Shown: positions 17,637 through 25,527 of the stretch, one piece after another
How positions within the stretch are numbered: position 1 is the stretch's first letter
How the letters are laid out: each line of letters starts with the position of its first letter
Assembly: GCA_047921215.1 (NCBI GenBank)
Contig: JBLRWO010000001.1
Location: 1-64,000, forward strand
DNA: 64,000 nt
Direction: 5' to 3'
Source of the DNA: RECM01 sp047921215
Lineage (GTDB): Bacteria > Bacteroidota > Rhodothermia > Balneolales > Cyclonatronaceae
Program-made: the position numbers and the translations under genes
The notes under the pieces: model-generated
Told to the model about the DNA's origin: nothing
What the model saw: only the letters and a program-made list of their open reading frames with translations
The model's database searches: none

Positions 17637-18914
17637 CTAATTACCCGCCTCTTTCAGCCACTGCAGGGTGTCCATACCGTCAGGTTTCCAGTCAAATTCA
17701 GGTCGCTGGGCTTTCTCAAGGGGTTCTAATTCTTCCCGGCCACTGTCGCTGTAAACCGTCTGAAGCCGCCCGGCCAGCACAGAACACACCGCATCTACGG
17801 TATCTTCATCGCCTCTCATCCAGAGAACGACTCCCGGGCCCGCCTTTCCTGCCTGATCTGCATCCTCTATTTCAAGGAAAAGCCAGCTGCCCACACGCCG
17901 GAATAATTTTCCGACCGCTCCGGCATACGCTATCCGGTACAATTGTGCACGATCACGATCGGAATAGAGCTGAGAATGGGGATGGGGTTCAGATTCAGAT
18001 TCAGATTCAGGTTTATTCTGAAAGCCAGGTTGAGATTCAGGTTCAGGATACAATCGGGATTCCAATTCAGTTTGAGAATGGCGACCTGATATCGGGGCAA
18101 ATTGATTTTTAACATCTTCATGGCTGACCGGTAAATTATATTGATCCAGGCCCAACGGGCTCACTACTACGCTCACCGAGCGGCATCCCCTGCCCTGGTA
18201 GCGGGTTACCGCTTCAAGCAAATCGTCCGCGGAATCTTTCTTTTCTATCAAGGCCACCGATGTCTGGGCCGTACGGATCAAGTATTTTGTGCCGGGATGT
18301 ACCGCATGAAGCCTGTCGAGTTCAGCTCTTACCTTAGGTACCGACATGCCGGAACCGGCGAAAAGTACAGTGTCTGCTTTCAGGTCTTTAAAATGACCTA
18401 TATCTGTATAGTATTCTGTAGTTTCCGGGATAAGCAACTCTCTGCATACCTCCAGTAAGGAAGCCAGTAGCCAGGGGTCTTTTCGGGAGAGTTTGCCATG
18501 GTACCGGTTACCGCTGAGCAGCACAGCTACCACATCCTGCAGGCCTACCAGTGGCAGGTTACCGGCGTGAAGGCAGAGGATTTTCAGGGGAGAACGGCTG
18601 GGATTGCGATAGGGATCTGATCCTGATTCTGATCCTGATTCCAAATCTGATTCCAATCCTGATTCCAAATCTGAACCTGATCCTGATTCTGAAACAGGGT
18701 TCAACACAGGGTCTGAGTCACACCCTGCCCGCTTCCACCAACGTTCAAGTACATCAATGCTCAGGGATTTCCGAAGGTGGGATACCGCGAACTGCACGTC
18801 CTCTTCCGGAAACAGCCCATCGTCCACCGTCCGGCGGATGGCCTCTTCAAGCCCGGAGGGGCCGTCGAGCCATTGGCGCAATGCATCATAGACAAGTTCG
18901 GGTCGGCTCATCAT
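17637..18914 (-). CDS. luxC: LuxC-type acyl-CoA / fatty acyl reductase with low-complexity inserts
   Basis: 425 residues resembling the LuxC family, which reduces activated fatty acyl groups to aldehydes with NADPH. Conserved-looking parts are LKILCLHAGNLPLVGLQDVV (about 110-129), DTVLFAGSGMSVPKVRAELD, SVSVVVSPLGLDQYNLPVS and YAGAVGKLFRRVGSWLFLEI. Two Ser/Glu/Gly/Pro-rich inserts interrupt it at about 66-102 and 280-316, both encoded by degenerate hexanucleotide repeats (18609-18719, 17967-18077). They keep frame, so the gene is probably functional. It starts nine bases after the luxE-like stop with a strong ribosome site. No luxAB luciferase genes are present. Confidence 0.74.
   Translation of the reverse strand: MMSRPELVYDALRQWLDGPSGLEEAIRRTVDDGLFPEEDVQFAVSHLRKSLSIDVLERWWKRAGCDSDPVLNPVSESGSGSDLESGLESDLESGSESGSDPYRNPSRSPLKILCLHAGNLPLVGLQDVVAVLLSGNRYHGKLSRKDPWLLASLLEVCRELLIPETTEYYTDIGHFKDLKADTVLFAGSGMSVPKVRAELDRLHAVHPGTKYLIRTAQTSVALIEKKDSADDLLEAVTRYQGRGCRSVSVVVSPLGLDQYNLPVSHEDVKNQFAPISGRHSQTELESRLYPEPESQPGFQNKPESESESEPHPHSQLYSDRDRAQLYRIAYAGAVGKLFRRVGSWLFLEIEDADQAGKAGPGVVLWMRGDEDTVDAVCSVLAGRLQTVYSDSGREELEPLEKAQRPEFDWKPDGMDTLQWLKEAGN
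17967..18077 (-). repeat. In-frame hexanucleotide-type repeat insert in luxC
   Basis: Degenerate six-base units (TTCAGA and TTCAGG on the plus strand) encode a Glu/Ser/Pro-rich stretch at residues 280-316 of the LuxC-like protein. The flanking sequence returns to ordinary family-like protein on both sides. Confidence 0.7.
18609..18719 (-). repeat. In-frame hexanucleotide-type repeat insert in luxC
   Basis: Units such as GATTCT, GATCCT and GATTCC on the plus strand encode a Ser/Glu/Gly/Asp-rich stretch at residues 66-102 of the LuxC-like protein. It is the second such insert in the same gene. Confidence 0.7.
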
Positions 18915-18918
18915 TAGC

Positions 18919-18924
18919 CCTCCT
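18919..18924 (-). promoter_or_regulatory. Strong Shine-Dalgarno site of luxC
   Basis: On the minus strand TAAGGAGGGCTAATG combines the luxE-like stop TAA, AGGAGG and the luxC-like ATG. This fixes the luxC start and implies coupled translation of the pair. Confidence 0.8.
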
Positions 18925-19997
18925 TAGTCCTCCTCCAGCAGAAAATTGCAGCCGCGCAGGTTGCCCGGCTGCATCCGTCCAAGCACCCGGAAAGAGCCGT
19001 CGGGGTTGCTCACACCCGCATCACCGGTCATCAGGAAACTGCAGGAGTTCAGGTTGGCCAGATCGGTGATGCCAATGAGGCCCTCATGGCCATCCGGAAG
19101 CCGGTCAAGAGGGTTGTCGGGATCGTGAACCGATATGCGCATCCAGTGCGGGCAGCGGAATACACCGTCGCCCTGCATCCATGCCTGGCTGAGCAGTTCG
19201 GTCATGCCGTATTCGCTGTGGATACTGCCAACGGGCAGCCCGAAGGCGGTCGCAAGTTTTGTGTGCATTTCCTCACGGCCCATCTCCCGCCGGTGGGTCT
19301 TCATACCACCGGTCTCCACGATGATGCTGTCGGCAGGAAGCGTTACCGGACTGGCCTCAGCCATGTCAATCAGCCCGAAAGCCGCCCCGAACAGCATCAG
19401 CTTTTTGCCGGAAGCGGTGATGCGGGCGATTTCATCGTGATTTAATCCTGAATCGCGAGGGGAGCTGCCCTGCTTTTGCCCTTGTTTCTGGCTTATCGAT
19501 AGCCCTTGATCTATCTTTTGCACTTGCCTCAAGCCCTTCCCCAACGGCAGAAAACGGCCCAAGCCTGATCGGTCAAGGCCGATGAGATGGTTGAGCATCC
19601 AGACCAGAGATGAATCCGGGTTTTCATTATAGCCCGGCGTATAGGCCAGGATGACGTATTCATCCATAGTATAGAATGCCGACATCCCCTTCTCAACCGA
19701 TTCCGCGTACAAGCAGGCATCTTTCACAGGATGGCGGCTGCGCCTCATACCGGTCGTGCCGCTGCTGCTGAACACCAGATCGTGTTTTTCGCCCGGCCAG
19801 CACGTACACTCCGCATCACGAAAGGCCTCAACGGGCAGCATGGGGATGTCTTCAGGGGAGGTAACATTCTCCGGATTTACATCCAGCACCTCGCAAAACT
19901 GCTTAAAAACGGGGTTCCGGGCATATTGAAAGGTAAAAACCCGGAGAGCACGCTGTTCAAAGGGGATGGAATCGTCAAAGAGGAATGCGTGGTTCAT
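18924..19997 (-). CDS. luxE: LuxE-type acyl-protein synthetase / acyltransferase
   Basis: 357 residues of the LuxE family, which activates fatty acids as acyl-AMP and passes them to a partner such as LuxC. The adenylation loop is FSSSGTTGMRRSRH (about 95-108), and the later segment IIVETGGMKTHRREMG and HSEYGMTELLSQAWM matches adenylate-forming enzymes. A Gln/Lys-rich low-complexity stretch interrupts it around residues 156-186 (19439-19530). ATG 19997 was chosen over an upstream start at 20051, since MNHAFLFDDSIPFEQRAL matches a natural N-terminus. It forms a two-gene unit with luxC and lies about 200 bases downstream of sdhB. Confidence 0.76.
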   Translation of the reverse strand: MNHAFLFDDSIPFEQRALRVFTFQYARNPVFKQFCEVLDVNPENVTSPEDIPMLPVEAFRDAECTCWPGEKHDLVFSSSGTTGMRRSRHPVKDACLYAESVEKGMSAFYTMDEYVILAYTPGYNENPDSSLVWMLNHLIGLDRSGLGRFLPLGKGLRQVQKIDQGLSISQKQGQKQGSSPRDSGLNHDEIARITASGKKLMLFGAAFGLIDMAEASPVTLPADSIIVETGGMKTHRREMGREEMHTKLATAFGLPVGSIHSEYGMTELLSQAWMQGDGVFRCPHWMRISVHDPDNPLDRLPDGHEGLIGITDLANLNSCSFLMTGDAGVSNPDGSFRVLGRMQPGNLRGCNFLLEED

Positions 19998-20029
19998 CGG
20001 TTTTTTTAAGGTTGAGCTCCATAAACATT

Positions 20030-20166
20030 CCCGATGAGCAGTGCGTGGCACTGCTCACATACTTCGACTTCATTTCATGCTGCGCACGAAATTGCGCTCA
20101 ATATGACGGACGAAAACACTTCCCAATTCAATTGTTCGCTTGTTCCGTAATTCCCTGATTCACAAA
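20030..20166. repeat. Degenerate intergenic repeat, copy R2, with a perfect hairpin
   Basis: It holds a perfect nine-base stem (GAGCAGTGC at 20036-20044, GCACTGCTC at 20048-20056), then ACTTCGACTTCA, CATGCTGCGCACG and CAATATGACGG. These resemble a degraded reversed core repeat. The end block at 20136-20161 (TCGCTTGTTCCGTAATTCCC and following) recurs at 33214-33239 with one difference. It separates sdhB from luxE. Confidence 0.6.
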
Positions 20167-20203
20167 CAGGCAAAAGGCACCATCCACAAACCGCCCTTAC
20201 ACA

Positions 20204-20959
20204 TCACCCCTTCATAGCACCAACGTACTCGCGGCGCATGCGGGCGATCGCGTCGATGGATATGCCTACGGGGCAAACGGCTTCGCATTCGGCGTAGTTC
20301 GAGCAGTCGCCGAAGCCTTCCTTCTCCATCTGGTCGACCATGTTGACCACCCGGCGTTTCCGTTCGGGCCCGCCCTGGGGCAACAGCGAAAACTGGGCGA
20401 TCTTGGCGCCGGTGAACAGGGATGCCGATGCGTTTGGACAGGCCGCCACACAGGCACCGCATCCGATACAGGTGGCAAAATCCATGGCCAGGTCGGCATT
20501 CGGTTTGGAGACGAGCACGGCGTTCGCATCCGGAGCCGCATTGGTGTTAACCGATACATAGCCACCGGCTGCCATGATGCGGTCAAACGCGCCACGGTCT
20601 ACCACAAGATCCTTGATGATCGGGAAGGCTGTTGCCCGCCAGGGCTCAATAGTGATGAGATCACCATCCTTAAAATGCCTCATGTGGAGCTGGCAGGCCG
20701 CGGTCTTCTGCTGCGGTCCGTGGGCGATGCCGTTGATCATCAGGTTGCAGGAACCGCAGATGCCCTCACGGCAGTCGTGGTCGAACTCGATGGGCTCTTT
20801 TTTCTCCTTCATCAGCTTTTCGTTGAGATGGTCGAGCATCTCAAGGAACGACATGTGCGGGTTGGCATCCTCCAGAACGTAGTTCTCGAAGCGCCCTTTC
20901 GAAGCCCCGTCTTTCTGCTTCCAGACCCTCAGGGTCAGTTTCATTTTCTCTGAACTCAT
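20204..20959 (-). CDS. sdhB: Succinate dehydrogenase / fumarate reductase iron-sulfur subunit
   Basis: 251 residues. The [2Fe-2S] domain has CREGICGSC with a later Cys in AACQLH. The C-terminal domain has CIGCGACVAACPN for the [4Fe-4S] cluster and the CSNYAECEAVCPVGI region for the remaining cluster. It carries electrons from the SdhA flavin to the haem/quinone subunit at the cytoplasmic face of the membrane. The start ATG 20959 gives MSSEKMKLT; a TTG two codons upstream is possible. It is the third gene of sdhCAB, eleven bases after sdhA. Confidence 0.95.
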   Translation of the reverse strand: MSSEKMKLTLRVWKQKDGASKGRFENYVLEDANPHMSFLEMLDHLNEKLMKEKKEPIEFDHDCREGICGSCNLMINGIAHGPQQKTAACQLHMRHFKDGDLITIEPWRATAFPIIKDLVVDRGAFDRIMAAGGYVSVNTNAAPDANAVLVSKPNADLAMDFATCIGCGACVAACPNASASLFTGAKIAQFSLLPQGGPERKRRVVNMVDQMEKEGFGDCSNYAECEAVCPVGISIDAIARMRREYVGAMKG

Positions 20960-20970
20960 AGCCAAAAATC

Positions 20971-22911
20971 CTATTTATAACTTCTCTGCGTAAGTTTTAC
21001 GTTTTCAAATACCAGGTCCTCGATGTGGCGCTCAGGTACCTTGTTCTCGCCGGTATATTCCCAGGCCGCCACATGGGCGAAATTTTCGTCATCGCGCAAG
21101 GCTTCGCCGTCTTCGGTCTGGTGTTCCTCGCGGAAGTGGCCGCCGCACGACTCTTCGCGCACCAGCGCGTCGCGGGCCATCAGCTCGCCGAGCTCGAGGA
21201 AATCGGCCGTTCTGAATGCGTACTCGAGGTACTTGTTGTAGGTCGACTGTTCGCCGGGAACGTAAACGTTCTGCCAGAAGTCTTCCCTGAGGGCGGATAT
21301 TTCACTGATCGCTTTTTCAAGGCCTTCCTTGTTCCGCGACATGCCCACGTGGTCCCACATCAGTTTGCCGAGCTGACGGTGGTAGTCGAGCACGGTTTTG
21401 GTGCCATTGGATTTCAGCAACTTGTCGATGCGCTGAATGTTCTCGTGCTCCACCGCCTTGAACGCCTCATGATCGGTCGATACCGGTTCGGGACGCTCAC
21501 CGGCAATATAATCGCCGAGGGTGTAGGGGATCACGAAGTAGCCGTCGGCCAGTCCCTGCATGAGGGCACTCGCGCCGAGGCGGTTGGCTCCGTGGTCCGA
21601 GAAATTGGCTTCGCCGAGTACGAACAGACCGGGGATGGTGCTCATCAGGTTGTAGTCGACCCAGAGGCCGCCCATGGTGTAGTGTACCGCCGGGAAGATG
21701 CGCATCGGTACCTTGTACGGATTTTCGTCGGTGATTTTATGGTACATGTCGAACAGGTTGCCGTACTTTTCGCGGATTTTGTCCTCACCGTCGCGTTTAA
21801 TGGCATCGCGGAAGTCGAGATAGACCGCCAGACCGCTCTCGCCCACGCCCTTGCCCTCGTCGCACACGTATTTGGCATTCCTTGAGGCCACATCCCTGGG
21901 CACCAGGTTCCCGAAGCTGGGATAACGGCGCTCCAGGAAATAATCGCGCTCGTCTTCGGGGATGTCGTTGGGAGCACGCTTGTCGCCGGGTTTTTCTGGC
22001 ACCCATACACGGCCATCGTTACGCAGGCTTTCGCTCATCAGTGTGAGCTTCGACTGGTACTCGCCGGAGACCGGGATGCAGGTCGGGTGGATCTGGGTAA
22101 AACTCGGGTTGCCGAAAAGGGCTCCGCGTTTGTAGCAGCGCCAGGCCGCCGTGGCGTTCGAATTTTTGGCGTTGGTACTCAGGTAGTACACATTTCCGTA
22201 ACCTCCGGTGCAGAGCAGTACCGCATCGGCTGCGTGACGGTTGATCTTGCCGTTCACCAGGTTCCTGGTGATGATGCCCTTCGCTTTGCCGCCGATCACA
22301 ACAAGGTCGAGCATCTCTTCGCGTGCAAACATCTGTATTTTGCCGGAATTCACTTCCTTCGACAGGGCACTGTAGGCACCGAGCAGCAGCTGCTGGCCGG
22401 TCTGGCCACGGGCATAAAAGGTTCTTGACAACTGCGCGCCGCCAAAGGAGCGGTTGGAAAGCAGACCGCCGTATTCTCGGGCAAACGGAACACCCTGGGC
22501 CACGCACTGGTCGATGATATTGTTGCTCACCTCAGCCAGTCGGTACACGTTGGCTTCACGGGCACGGTAGTCGCCACCCTTCACGGTATCGTAGAAAAGC
22601 CTCCAGACACTGTCGCCGTCGTTGGGGTAATTTTTGGCCGCATTGATGCCGCCCTGGGCCGCGATACTGTGGGCGCGCCGGGCCGAATCCTGGATGCAGA
22701 AGGCCTTCACATTATAGCCGAGCTCGGCCAGGGACGCTGCCGCTGATGCACCGGCCAGGCCGGTGCCGACCACTATCACCGTGTGCTTGCGCTTGTTATT
22801 CGGGTTTACCAGGCGGATGGTATTTTTATGGTTCGACCATTTCTCCTGAATGGGTCCCGCCGGGATTTTCGCGTTCAGTTTATCCGATGTTTTCGTTTTC
22901 ACATTGTCCAT
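20971..22911 (-). CDS. sdhA: Succinate dehydrogenase / fumarate reductase flavoprotein subunit
   Basis: 646 residues. The FAD motif VIVVGTGLAGASAAASLAEL is at 45-65, and the His that normally bonds covalently to FAD is His81 in RAHSIAAQGGINA. Active-site segments FTQIHPTCIPV and LVPRDVASR are present, as is the C-terminal GANRLGASALM. It oxidises succinate to fumarate in the cytoplasm. The protein is of the longer kind found with single-subunit (B-type) cytochrome b complexes. Its start codon overlaps the sdhC stop by one base (TAATG). Confidence 0.96.
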   Translation of the reverse strand: MDNVKTKTSDKLNAKIPAGPIQEKWSNHKNTIRLVNPNNKRKHTVIVVGTGLAGASAAASLAELGYNVKAFCIQDSARRAHSIAAQGGINAAKNYPNDGDSVWRLFYDTVKGGDYRAREANVYRLAEVSNNIIDQCVAQGVPFAREYGGLLSNRSFGGAQLSRTFYARGQTGQQLLLGAYSALSKEVNSGKIQMFAREEMLDLVVIGGKAKGIITRNLVNGKINRHAADAVLLCTGGYGNVYYLSTNAKNSNATAAWRCYKRGALFGNPSFTQIHPTCIPVSGEYQSKLTLMSESLRNDGRVWVPEKPGDKRAPNDIPEDERDYFLERRYPSFGNLVPRDVASRNAKYVCDEGKGVGESGLAVYLDFRDAIKRDGEDKIREKYGNLFDMYHKITDENPYKVPMRIFPAVHYTMGGLWVDYNLMSTIPGLFVLGEANFSDHGANRLGASALMQGLADGYFVIPYTLGDYIAGERPEPVSTDHEAFKAVEHENIQRIDKLLKSNGTKTVLDYHRQLGKLMWDHVGMSRNKEGLEKAISEISALREDFWQNVYVPGEQSTYNKYLEYAFRTADFLELGELMARDALVREESCGGHFREEHQTEDGEALRDDENFAHVAAWEYTGENKVPERHIEDLVFENVKLTQRSYK

Positions 22912-23606
22912 TAAACTCCTCCGGTGATGTAGATCCAGATGGGAACGATCAGGAAACCGCCTGCAAGCGCAAGCGCGATCAGTCCGCCGATTATGTAGAT
23001 AACAGGGCTCATTTTCGGGCTCATGGCACCCAGCGACTGCAGCGAGCTCCAGACGCCGTGCCGCAGGTGGAAGCCGATGAGGATCATGACCGCCGTATAA
23101 CCTATCACGTAAATCTCATTTTGAAACACATCGTTCACCAGCCGTTTCAGGTCGCGAACCTCCTGGCCGTCGATGTAGGTGACATAGCCATCCGCGATAC
23201 CCGGGCCCCATTTGAAGGTGAACAGGTGCACAATAGTGAAGACCAGAATGACCACACCCGTTATTGCCATGGTGCGGGAAGCAAGGGTTTGCCGGCTGGG
23301 CTCGCCCGATGTTTTGTAGACGTCATATTTTTCGGGGCGCGCTTTTCTCTTTCGCAGCCAGATGGAGATGCCGATATAGGCATGCAGCAGGAAAATGATG
23401 ACAAGAATGATCTCGACGATGTAGAGCAGTCTGCCCAGGCTGTGCAAAAATTCCGTGTAGGCGTTGAATGCCTCAGGATCAGCGCTGAAAAGACTGAAAT
23501 TACCCGCCAGATGCACCACCAGAAAAAGGGTGAGAAAAATTCCGGTAACGCCTGTCAATATCTTTCTGCCGACTGTAGTTTGAAGGGCATTAAGAAGCGA
23601 TGGCAT
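22911..23606 (-). CDS. sdhC: Succinate dehydrogenase cytochrome b558-type subunit
   Basis: 231 residues with about five hydrophobic helices (about 15-35, 60-82, 105-128, 155-175 and 200-225). Candidate haem-ligand His residues occur in FLVVHLAGNF, LLHAYIGISI, TIVHLFTF and GFHLRHGVW. The single-polypeptide, five-helix form is typical of di-haem B-type complexes that use menaquinone, which fits the menG gene in this window. It anchors SdhAB and passes electrons to quinone. It is the first gene of sdhCAB and overlaps sdhA by one base. Confidence 0.92.
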   Translation of the reverse strand: MPSLLNALQTTVGRKILTGVTGIFLTLFLVVHLAGNFSLFSADPEAFNAYTEFLHSLGRLLYIVEIILVIIFLLHAYIGISIWLRKRKARPEKYDVYKTSGEPSRQTLASRTMAITGVVILVFTIVHLFTFKWGPGIADGYVTYIDGQEVRDLKRLVNDVFQNEIYVIGYTAVMILIGFHLRHGVWSSLQSLGAMSPKMSPVIYIIGGLIALALAGGFLIVPIWIYITGGV

Positions 23607-23790
23607 GGATACGTACGGTTTGGTTAATAATGAATAATAATGTCAGAGAATTTATAATAGCCAATAATATAAAAACGGCTAAACACATTTGCGTTCCAAT
23701 CCGTGCCGAATTGTATTATTTGTACCGACTCTTAATTAGCAGGTGATGTCTGGTATGTGATCATCCAACATGATCATCCTTCGGGAGTGC

Positions 23791-23935
23791 GACGCATGGC
23801 CTGAGCGCAGGCCTGAGCAAAGTCCTGAGCGAAGTCCTGAGCGCAGTCCTGAGCGCAGTCCTGAGGCAATCCAGAGCAAAGTCCTGAGCGAAGTCCTGAG
23901 CGGAGCGGAGTCGAAGGGCGGAGCGGAGCTCCCCG
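23791..23935 (+). repeat. Core intergenic repeat, copy R3, with expanded 12-base array
   Basis: Nine units close to CCTGAGCGCAGT run from 23800 in nearly perfect 12-base register; one is 11 bases long. They end in GGAGTCGAAGGGCGGAGC, as in the other core copies. Other copies hold only one or two units, so this copy looks expanded by slippage or recombination. Confidence 0.85.
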
Positions 23936-24063
23936 AAGAGTTGATCACATGGGGCATGCCAATGCCCCCGCGGCTGCGCCCTTTTTTATTACCTTATCGA
24001 TTCATAATATTATCCAAACTAAGTGTGGATAAGACAATTGTGGATGCCCGCGTACCCCAAAAA

Positions 24064-24117
24064 AGCACTCTTCAAGGTCTTCCGCTTCGCTTCAGACTCT
24101 TGAAGGAGCTTTTTTTT
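24064..24117 (+). promoter_or_regulatory. Terminator-like hairpin containing the yigZ ribosome site
   Basis: Imperfect arms (AGC, CTTCAAG, GTCT against AGAC, CTTGAAG, GCT) enclose a 13-base loop and end in eight T, three bases before ATG 24120. The likely Shine-Dalgarno AAGGAG is inside the 3' arm at 24103-24108. The structure could stop transcription or hide the ribosome site. Confidence 0.55.
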
Positions 24118-24119
24118 CC

Positions 24120-24740
24120 ATGAGAATTGTAACCTTGCCGGGAGAATCGGCGTTGCGCGATCGCGGGTCCAGGTTTACCGGCATCCTGCTTCCTGTTACC
24201 ACGCGCGGCGGGATCGACAGTCACATAAAAGAGCTACAGGGGCGCTATCCGGATGCGACGCATCACTGCTATGCCTGGCGGCTGATGGAAGATACACTGC
24301 ACGAATACAGCGCCGATTCGGGTGAGCCTTCGGGCACAGCAGGCGCGCCCATCCTTAACGCGTTGCGGGAAGCATCCCTGGTGAACGCCCTGCTGGTGGT
24401 TGTGCGGTACTACGGCGGAACAAAGCTGGGCAAACCGGGCCTCATCCGGGCCTACTCCGAAACGGCTGAATCCTGTATAGCAGCCGCCACGACCGTACCT
24501 GCAGTTAAAGCGTTCGGATTCCGGTTGATGTTCCCCTATACCCTGAAGAGAAAAATCGGGAGCCTTTTACATAAATATGCTATTATTGAAGCCGGATCCG
24601 ACTTCACCGACCGGGTGACCTCTGATGTGTGGTGCCCGGTGGAATCGGCTGACCTTTTCCGTGGCGAACTGGATGCCTTGGGTTACCTGGAGGTGACGTA
24701 CACTGTAACGGGCAGCGGGATGGTGGTGAGTCGGGAGTAG
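24120..24740 (+). CDS. yigZ: YigZ / IMPACT family protein
   Basis: 206 residues with the two-domain UPF0029 layout. The N-terminal IMPACT core has THHCYAWRL, ADSGEPSGTAGAPIL (about 64-78) and VVRYYGGTKLGKPGLIRAY (about 96-114), all hallmark motifs. The C-terminal 80 residues form the small ferredoxin-like domain. Bacterial members are thought to bind nucleic acids or nucleotide-related ligands, and the exact role is unsettled. Translation starts directly after a terminator-like hairpin that contains the ribosome site. The gene ends in GAGTAG, which merges with a heptanucleotide array. Confidence 0.92.
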   Translation: MRIVTLPGESALRDRGSRFTGILLPVTTRGGIDSHIKELQGRYPDATHHCYAWRLMEDTLHEYSADSGEPSGTAGAPILNALREASLVNALLVVVRYYGGTKLGKPGLIRAYSETAESCIAAATTVPAVKAFGFRLMFPYTLKRKIGSLLHKYAIIEAGSDFTDRVTSDVWCPVESADLFRGELDALGYLEVTYTVTGSGMVVSRE

Positions 24741-24965
24741 ATAGTGATTGGTAGTGAGTAGTGAGACTTCAGACTTCAGACTTCAGACCTGGAATTTAAT
24801 TGAAATTGCATGTGTTTTCAGCCTGTTCAGGGGGCTTTTAAAAAAGCCCGCGTGCTTCGACTTCGCCCTTCGACTCCACTGCGTTGCGCTCAGGACTGTG
24901 CTCTGCATGACGTTTGGGTTCGAATCGCTTGACTCAATACGCAATACTCACTACTCAATACTTTA
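24741..24965. repeat. Mirrored intergenic element, copy R4
   Basis: The left arm is GTAGTGAGTAGTGAG (24751-24765) plus three ACTTCAG heptamers. The core is reversed (24828-24912): GGGGGCTTTTAAAAAAGCCC, GTGCTTCGACTTCG, GCGTTGCGCTCAGGACTG and CTGCATGACG. The right arm CTCACTACTC (24947-24956) mirrors the left arm. The element begins at the yigZ stop and ends 16 bases before pduO. Confidence 0.8.
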
Positions 24966-24981
24966 AACAGACAGACAGATT

Positions 24982-25524
24982 ATGAAAATTTACACAAAGA
25001 CCGGTGATGCCGGCGAAACGTCGCTGTTCGGCGGGCAGCGGGTGCCGAAAACGGATCTGCGCATAGAGACGTACGGCACGGTGGATGAGCTGAATTCCTG
25101 CATCGGCCTGGCACGGAGCATGGAGCCGGAAAAGACCATCGACGATGCCCTTCATCAGATCCAGAACGACCTGTTTGTGATGGGTGCCGATTTCGCCACG
25201 CCGCCGGAGAAGGAGTCGAAGATCGATCGTATCAACCAGGTACACATCACCCGCCTGGAGGGCTACATCGACCATTACCAGGAGTTGCTCCCCCCTCTCA
25301 CTAACTTCATTCTGCCGGGCGGATCACCCGCTGCATCCGCCATGCACATTGCTCGCACCGTTTGCCGGCGTGCTGAGCGGGCCGCTATTCTGTGCAGTTT
25401 GGATACACCGGTGAACCACGACGCCATCATCTATCTGAACCGCCTCTCCGACCTGCTGTTTGTATTTACCCGGGCCGAGAATGCCGCCAAATCCATCCCC
25501 GAAAACCGCTGGAAAGTCCGATAA
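24982..25524 (+). CDS. pduO: PduO-type cob(I)alamin adenosyltransferase
   Basis: 180 residues. The N-terminal ATP-binding phrase KIYTKTGDAGETSLFGG and TYGTVDELNS are diagnostic of the PduO/MMAB family. The C-terminal helix motif SAMHIARTVCRRAERA supplies conserved Arg and Glu. It transfers adenosyl from ATP to reduced corrinoid, making adenosylcobalamin in the cytoplasm. No other cobalamin gene is in the window, so it may serve vitamin salvage. The next gene starts four bases after the stop, suggesting co-transcription by position only. Confidence 0.94.
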   Translation: MKIYTKTGDAGETSLFGGQRVPKTDLRIETYGTVDELNSCIGLARSMEPEKTIDDALHQIQNDLFVMGADFATPPEKESKIDRINQVHITRLEGYIDHYQELLPPLTNFILPGGSPAASAMHIARTVCRRAERAAILCSLDTPVNHDAIIYLNRLSDLLFVFTRAENAAKSIPENRWKVR

Positions 25525-25527
25525 TCC

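Larger units (their letters stand above)
23607..24119. other. Divergent intergenic region with 12-base array and hairpin leader
   Basis: This lies between sdhC (minus) and yigZ (plus). The AT-rich 23620-23740 part should hold the sdh promoter. The rest is a core repeat expanded as a 12-base array (23800-23916) and a terminator-like hairpin touching the yigZ start (24064-24117). A minus-strand open frame through the array is a repeat artefact. Confidence 0.6.

Noticed and set aside
23800..23916. CRISPR-like tandem units
   Set aside because: Units are 12 bases with no unique spacers between them, and no cas genes are present.
23736..23957. Minus-strand open frame with a repeated SGLR pattern
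   Set aside because: It translates the 12-base array; no start context and no flanking conserved sequence.
24914..24935. GGGTTCGAATC resembling a tRNA T-arm
   Set aside because: No acceptor, D or anticodon arms could be formed around it; it is within a repeat element.
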